53,289 nucleotides of DNA. It comes from Blastococcus sp. CCUG 61487 (GTDB lineage: Bacteria > Actinomycetota > Actinomycetes > Mycobacteriales > Geodermatophilaceae). Both the position numbers and the translations under genes were made by a program. Under the pieces are notes generated by a model. It ran no database searches, had not been told where the DNA came from, and was given only the letters and a program-made list of their open reading frames with translations. Shown piece by piece: positions 49,800 to 53,289 of this stretch. Location of the stretch: NCBI RefSeq assembly GCF_005222955.1, contig NZ_LWUA01000012.1, positions 1 through 53,289 on the forward strand, in the 5' to 3' direction. The number at the start of each line of letters is the position of its first letter. Within the stretch, counting starts at the first letter, position 1.

Positions 49800-49882
49800 C
49801 TCTTACTCCACTTCGTTCGGGTCCGCGTGCGGGGTCCGGGGATCGCCCGGTGGTCCCGCCGACGGCGGGCGCTGGAGGTTCA

Positions 49883-50353
49883 TCACCAGCGGTAGTGCGC
49901 GAAGGCCTTGTTCGACTCGGCCATCTTGTGCGTGTCCTCGCGCCGCTTGACGGCGGCACCGAGGCCGTTGCTCGCGTCGAGCAGCTCGTTCATCAGACGC
50001 TCGGTCATCGTCTTCTCGCGACGGGCGCGGCTGTACTGGATCAGCCAGCGCAGGCCCAGCGTGGTGCTGCGGGAGGCGCGCACCTCGACCGGGACCTGGT
50101 AGGTCGCGCCACCGACGCGGCGGCTGCGGACCTCGAGGGCCGGCTTGACGTTGTCCAGCGCGCGCTTGAGCGTCACGACGGGGTCGGTGTCGGTCTTCGC
50201 GCGGGTGCCCTCGAGGGCGCCGTAGACGATCGCCTCGGCGACCGAGCGCTTGCCGTCGACGAGCACCTTGTTGACCAGCTGCGTCACCAGCGGGGACTGG
50301 TAGACCGGGTCGACGACCAGGGGTCGCTTCGGCGCGGGGCCCTTGCGCGGCAT
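49883..50353 (-). CDS. rpsG: Ribosomal protein S7 (uS7)
   Basis: Primary head assembly protein, 156 residues: [79 protein letters not shown] and FAHYRW. ATG 50353 shares one base with the rpsL stop. Confidence 0.98.
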   Translation of the reverse strand: MPRKGPAPKRPLVVDPVYQSPLVTQLVNKVLVDGKRSVAEAIVYGALEGTRAKTDTDPVVTLKRALDNVKPALEVRSRRVGGATYQVPVEVRASRSTTLGLRWLIQYSRARREKTMTERLMNELLDASNGLGAAVKRREDTHKMAESNKAFAHYRW

Positions 50354-50727
50354 CAGCTCTTCTCCTTCTTCGCGCCGTAGCGGCTGCGAGCCTGCTTGCG
50401 GTTGCGGACGCCCTGGGTGTCCAGCGAGCCGCGGATGATCTTGTAGCGCACGCCGGGGAGGTCCTTCACCCGGCCGCCACGCACGAGCACCATGGAGTGC
50501 TCCTGGAGGTTGTGGCCGACACCCGGGATGTAGGCGGTCACCTCGATGCCACTGGTGAGGCGGACACGAGCGACCTTGCGCAGCGCCGAGTTCGGCTTCT
50601 TCGGCGTCGTCGTGTACACGCGCGTGCACACTCCGCGGCGCTGGGGCGAACCCTTCAACGCGGGAGTGCTGGTCTTCGTGACCTTGTCCTCGCGGCCCTT
50701 GCGGACCAGCTGCTGGATCGTGGGCAT
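50353..50727 (-). CDS. rpsL: Ribosomal protein S12 (uS12)
   Basis: Decoding-centre protein, 124 residues: [56 protein letters not shown]. Lys43 and Lys88, the usual streptomycin-resistance positions, are both wild type, so susceptibility at this locus is expected. It is the first gene of the str operon, behind a leader of about 310 bases. Confidence 0.98.
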   Translation of the reverse strand: MPTIQQLVRKGREDKVTKTSTPALKGSPQRRGVCTRVYTTTPKKPNSALRKVARVRLTSGIEVTAYIPGVGHNLQEHSMVLVRGGRVKDLPGVRYKIIRGSLDTQGVRNRKQARSRYGAKKEKS

Positions 50728-50800
50728 GGGTGGCCTGGATCTCCTACCTGCGCTGGGGTGGTGCTCTGGTTCCTGCTGATGTCTGGGGCTTGCTGTGGTG

Positions 50801-50835
50801 CTCGGGTGCCGGACCTCCGGGGAGGTCCACCCGAG
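50801..50835 (-). promoter_or_regulatory. Leader hairpin upstream of rpsL
   Basis: CTCGGGT pairs with ACCCGAG as outer stem and GGACCTCC with GGAGGTCC as inner stem, with a 3-base bulge and a 2-base loop. It lies about 75 bases before the rpsL start. It could be an attenuator or a stabilising leader element. Confidence 0.55.
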
Positions 50836-51045
50836 CGCGGGTGTCAGGCATCGTCCGGTCCACGCGGTCGGGCGTGTTGCCCTTCCCGGGACCGATCCGC
50901 TGTCGGACCGAACTCGGATGCCCCTCGCGACTCGGCGCCGTCACCCCTCGACCTCAGGTCGGAGGGCGATACCCGATGACCGAATCGGTCACCCAGGCGC
51001 ACCGCGAACGGGAGCTGGCCCAGGGCACCCTGGGCACGGCTGACC

Positions 51046-51074
51046 ACGATACCCGTGGGTCAGAACGCGGTCAA
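51046..51074 (-). promoter_or_regulatory. Probable str operon promoter
   Basis: On the minus strand TTGACC (51074-51069) and TATCGT (51051-51046) are exactly 17 bases apart, the best housekeeping promoter match in the window. The inferred start near 51039 gives a 5' leader of about 310 bases before rpsL. Confidence 0.7.
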
Positions 51075-51376
51075 AGCCGGGTCCCTCACACCTGTCGCGC
51101 GTGGTCGACCGTCGTCCGCGCGGGGCCGACGACGGCGGGGCGACCGCGCTCGCGTCGACCGATGCCCGACCCGGCGACGGCGCCCGCGGCGACCCTACTC
51201 CCGAGGCGGCCGGCCGTCACCGGTCGACGCGCGGATCCGGTCGGAGCATCAGGCCCCGCCGAAGGCCGCGTGCAGGGCCCGTCGCGCGCTCGCGAGCGGC
51301 CGGGGTCGGAGGACCCCCCTACCGATAGCGTGCCTCTCCAGGGGCGCGCCGCGCGCCCGGACACTAGGGAGGGCAC

Positions 51377-52423
51377 GTGCGCATCGGCACCCAAGCCAGC
51401 TACAGCGGAGGATTCGCGCAGACCGCGGCGGAGGTCCGCGACCTGGAGGCCGCCGGCCTCGATCTCATCTCGGTCGCCGAGGTCTACACCTTCGACGCGG
51501 TCAGCCAACTGGGCTACCTCGCCGCGGTGACCGAGCGGGTGGAGCTGCTCAGCGGCATCTTCCCCATCTACAGCCGGACGCCGGCGCTGACGGCGATGAC
51601 AGCCGCCGGCCTGGACTTCGTCTCCAACGGCCGGTTCACCCTCGGCCTGGGAGCATCCGGTCCGCAGGTCATCGAGGGCTGGCACGGCGTCCCCTACGAC
51701 GCGCCGCTGCAGCGCACCCGCGAGGTCGTCGAGATCTGCCGCCAGGTGTGGCGCCGGGAGCGGCTCCAGCACGAGGGGAAGAAGTACACGGTGCCCCTGC
51801 CGGCCGACCAGGGCACCGGGCTGGGCAAGCCGCTGAAGCTGATCAACACCCCGGTGCGCGACCGGATCCCGGTCATGCTCGCCGCGCTCGGCCCCAAGAA
51901 CGTCGAGATGTGCGCCGAGATCGCCGAGGCCTGGGAGCCGATCTTCTTCCTGCCGGAGCGCGCGCAGTCGGTCTGGGGCGAGGCGCTGGCCGCGGGCAAG
52001 GCCAAGCGCGCCCCGGAGCTCGGTGAGCTGCAGGTCGTCAACGGCGTCTCGGTGGCCATCGGCGAGAACCTGGACGAGGCCGCGCTCCTGGACCGGGTCC
52101 GCCCCGGCCTCGCGCTCTACATCGGCGGGATGGGTGCGCGCGGCAAGAACTTCTACAACGACCTCGCCGTCCGGTACGGGTACGAGCAGGAGGCGAAGAC
52201 GATCCAGGACCTCTACCTGGACGGGAAGAAGGACGAGGCGGCGGCCGCCGTCCCCGACGAGCTGGTGCGACTGACCTCGCTCATCGGGCCGGAGTCCTGG
52301 GTCGCCGAGCGGATCGCGGCGTTCCGCGAGGCCGGCGTGACCACGCTGATGGTGCAGCCGCTCGACGGCAGCCCCGAGGGCCGGCTGAAGACCGTGGAGA
52401 CCATGAAGCGTCTGGCGGGCTGA
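51377..52423 (+). CDS. LLM-class F420-dependent oxidoreductase
   Basis: Luciferase-like monooxygenase family protein, 348 residues, of the actinobacterial F420 group. The N-terminus has MRIGTQASYSGGFAQTAAEV and AGLDLISVAEVYTFDAVSQL; GRFTLGLGASGPQVIEGWHG is the conserved barrel segment, and IPVMLAALGPKNVEM comes later. The substrate is unknown. GTG 51377 follows GGGAGGG at a normal distance. It is divergent from rpsL and stands alone; the next gene has its own promoter. Confidence 0.9.
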   Translation: MRIGTQASYSGGFAQTAAEVRDLEAAGLDLISVAEVYTFDAVSQLGYLAAVTERVELLSGIFPIYSRTPALTAMTAAGLDFVSNGRFTLGLGASGPQVIEGWHGVPYDAPLQRTREVVEICRQVWRRERLQHEGKKYTVPLPADQGTGLGKPLKLINTPVRDRIPVMLAALGPKNVEMCAEIAEAWEPIFFLPERAQSVWGEALAAGKAKRAPELGELQVVNGVSVAIGENLDEAALLDRVRPGLALYIGGMGARGKNFYNDLAVRYGYEQEAKTIQDLYLDGKKDEAAAAVPDELVRLTSLIGPESWVAERIAAFREAGVTTLMVQPLDGSPEGRLKTVETMKRLAG

Positions 52424-52441
52424 CCTCCGGACCGCGGATCG

Positions 52442-52490
52442 CTGTTGCCATGCAGGAAACTCGTCACTAGTGTTTCCTGCATGGCAACAG
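52442..52490. promoter_or_regulatory. 19-bp inverted-repeat operator over a probable leaderless promoter
   Basis: Arms 52442-52460 and 52472-52490 are perfectly complementary with an 11-base spacer. Plus-strand TTGCCA (52445-52450) could be the -35 and TAGTGT (52469-52474) the -10, spaced 18 bases. The transcript would start near 52481, which is the ATG of the next gene, so the mRNA would be leaderless. A repressor bound here would block the -35, the -10 and the start. The regulator at 52908 is the obvious candidate. Confidence 0.7.
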
Positions 52491-52915
52491 ACCGCGACCC
52501 CTCCCCCGCCGAGGCCCGCGAGACGCTCGCGCAGCTCTCCGCCGACGCGGGCGCCGTCCGCTACCCACCGCTGCCCCGGTGGTTCTTCGCGGTCCAGTCG
52601 CTGCTGGTAGCCGGCTTCTTCCTCGCCCAGCTGCTCCCCCCGGACGACGCACCGAAGGCGTCGATCGCCCTCGCCCTGTGCGCCGTCGTCCTCGGCGCGC
52701 GGTACTGGATCTACCGGGACGACGTCTCCGGGGTGACCCCTTCGCTACGGGACATGCGCTGGTACCTGGCCGGGATCCTGGGCGTGACCCTCGCCTGCGT
52801 CGTCGTCGACGCGACCACGGACGCCCGGTGGGTCTGGGCCGTCGGGGCGGTCGTCGTGGCGACGATCGTGCTGTGGACCGGCCGCACCTACGTGGCGACC
52901 TACGGCCGTGCCTGA
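52481..52915 (+). CDS. Four-helix membrane protein under operator control
   Basis: A 144-residue protein with a short soluble N-terminus (ATDRDPSPAEARETLAQL) and four membrane helices (about 34-52, 60-78, 92-110, 115-135). No catalytic motif is seen. ATG 52481 is chosen over an upstream ATG in the operator because it fits the promoter spacing and removes the repeat from the coding part. It is followed, with an 8-base overlap, by a winged-helix regulator. This pairing is common in actinobacteria, but the function is unknown to me. Confidence 0.8.
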   Translation: MATDRDPSPAEARETLAQLSADAGAVRYPPLPRWFFAVQSLLVAGFFLAQLLPPDDAPKASIALALCAVVLGARYWIYRDDVSGVTPSLRDMRWYLAGILGVTLACVVVDATTDARWVWAVGAVVVATIVLWTGRTYVATYGRA

Positions 52916-53198
52916 GGCCGCGGCCTTCGACCAGGTCATCCACGCCCCGCACCGGCTGCGGATCTGCGCGGCCCTGAGTGCGGCGCAGAAGGTGGAGTTC
53001 GGGTTCCTGCAGGAGCGGCTGGCGCTGTCGAAGTCAGCGCTGAGCAAGCACCTGTCCCAGCTCGTCGACGCCGGCTACGTCAGCCAGGAGCGGGGCGTAC
53101 GGGACAGCCGCAGCCGGTTGTGGCTCTCCCTGACCCCCGCGGGCAGGCGGGCCTACGACGACCACGTGCGGGCGCTGCAGGAGATCGTCGGCGGCTGA
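52908..53198 (+). CDS. Small winged-helix transcriptional regulator
   Basis: A 96-residue DNA-binding protein of the small winged-helix group related to MarR/ArsR. The recognition region is LALSKSALSKHLSQLVDAGY (39-58) and the wing is ERGVRDSRSRLWLSLTPAGR. It has no metal cysteines and no ligand domain. GTG 52908 overlaps the membrane-protein gene by 8 bases. Autoregulation through the inverted repeat at 52442-52490 is likely but inferred. Confidence 0.88.
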   Translation: MPEAAAFDQVIHAPHRLRICAALSAAQKVEFGFLQERLALSKSALSKHLSQLVDAGYVSQERGVRDSRSRLWLSLTPAGRRAYDDHVRALQEIVGG

Positions 53199-53231
53199 CG
53201 TCCGCCGTCGTCCTCCCCCACCGTGCGGCGT

Positions 53232-53275
53232 CCTCCCTCACCGCCCACCACGAGGGAGGAGTCGCCATGATCAGG
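53232..53275 (+). repeat. Palindromic repeat, copy B
   Basis: Same 44-base layout as the copy at 14341: CCTCCCTC, a 12-base loop ending CCACCAC, GAGGGAGG and a tail ending ATGATCAGG. About 37 of 44 bases match. It lies 33 bases after the regulator stop; the window ends 14 bases later, so the second hairpin seen with copy A cannot be judged. Confidence 0.6.
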
Positions 53276-53289
53276 ACGCTCCTATGACG

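Larger units (their letters stand above)
50728..51376. other. Divergent intergenic region, rpsL leader and LLM promoter
   Basis: This 649-base gap has no convincing gene. On the rpsL side it holds a promoter (51046-51074), a CCCAGGG/CCCTGGG hairpin just after it (51019-51034), a TGACCGA/TCGGTCA palindrome (50977-50991) and a large leader hairpin (50801-50835). On the other side a possible -10 TAGCGT (51326-51331) and a 7-pair hairpin (51342-51358) precede the LLM gene. The middle (51080-51300) shows nothing I recognise. Confidence 0.6.

Noticed and set aside
50960-50975. Second -10 box (TATCGC, minus strand) in the rpsL leader
   Set aside because: There is no acceptable -35 at 16-18 bases; the promoter at 51046-51074 is much better.
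51101-51328. Short open frames in the rpsL/LLM gap
   Set aside because: Arg/Gly/Asp-rich frames without ribosome site or family; typical of non-coding GC-rich DNA.

Overview
The window is high-GC actinobacterial DNA. Starts are often GTG, genes overlap by 1 to 4 bases, LLM/F420-type and mycobacterial-type GroEL1 proteins are present, and ribosomal proteins S4, S14 and L36 carry zinc-binding cysteines. Gene order (groEL1-groES, tsaD-rimI-tsaB, alr, nnr, acpS, glmS-glmM, rpsI-rplM, truA-rplQ-rpoA, then the complete alpha/spc/S10/str ribosomal clusters) is the conserved actinobacterial backbone. Codon style and the GC-rich palindromes between genes suggest Geodermatophilaceae (Blastococcus, Geodermatophilus or Modestobacter), but that placement is inference. 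No rRNA, tRNA, CRISPR array or insertion sequence was found.

Layout. (1) 1-3.9 kb: groEL1 and groES under a CIRCE operator, with a divergent THUMP-like methyltransferase and a small membrane protein. (2) 4-18.6 kb, minus strand: tRNA t6A genes (tsaD, tsaB, tsaE) with rimI, a uracil-DNA glycosylase, an alpha/beta hydrolase, alanine racemase, NAD(P)HX repair, acpS, glmS, glmM, rpsI and rplM. Two plus-strand surface-glycan type genes (a GtrA-like protein and an OafA-type acyltransferase with an SGNH domain) sit between tsaE and tsaB. (3) 18.8-27.7 kb: a mostly plus-strand accessory block. It holds an FAH-family hydrolase / metallo-hydrolase / acetoacetyl-CoA synthetase operon, a beta-carbonic anhydrase, molybdenum-cofactor genes (moeA, moaC, mogA, mobA) with fdhD, and a sugar-epimerase-like NAD(P)-binding protein. 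(4) 27.7-50.7 kb, minus strand: about 33 translation genes from truA to rpsL, including rpoA, infA, map, adk, secY, tuf and fusA. (5) 51-53.3 kb: an F420-type oxidoreductase and a two-gene membrane-protein/regulator operon that starts inside a large inverted repeat.

How it works together. Most of the window is growth machinery: ribosome, translation factors, protein export, cell-wall precursors and tRNA modification. The plus-strand islands add acetoacetate and Moco metabolism and cell-surface modification. The best candidates for new biology are non-coding. They are a 19-bp inverted-repeat operator that overlaps a probable leaderless promoter (52442-52490), a two-copy palindromic repeat (14341 and 53232), a perfect 36-bp palindrome between rpsD and rpoA, a 16-bp hairpin that buries the truA start codon, and a multi-branched structure between rplO and secY. 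No unmistakable new multi-gene system is visible.
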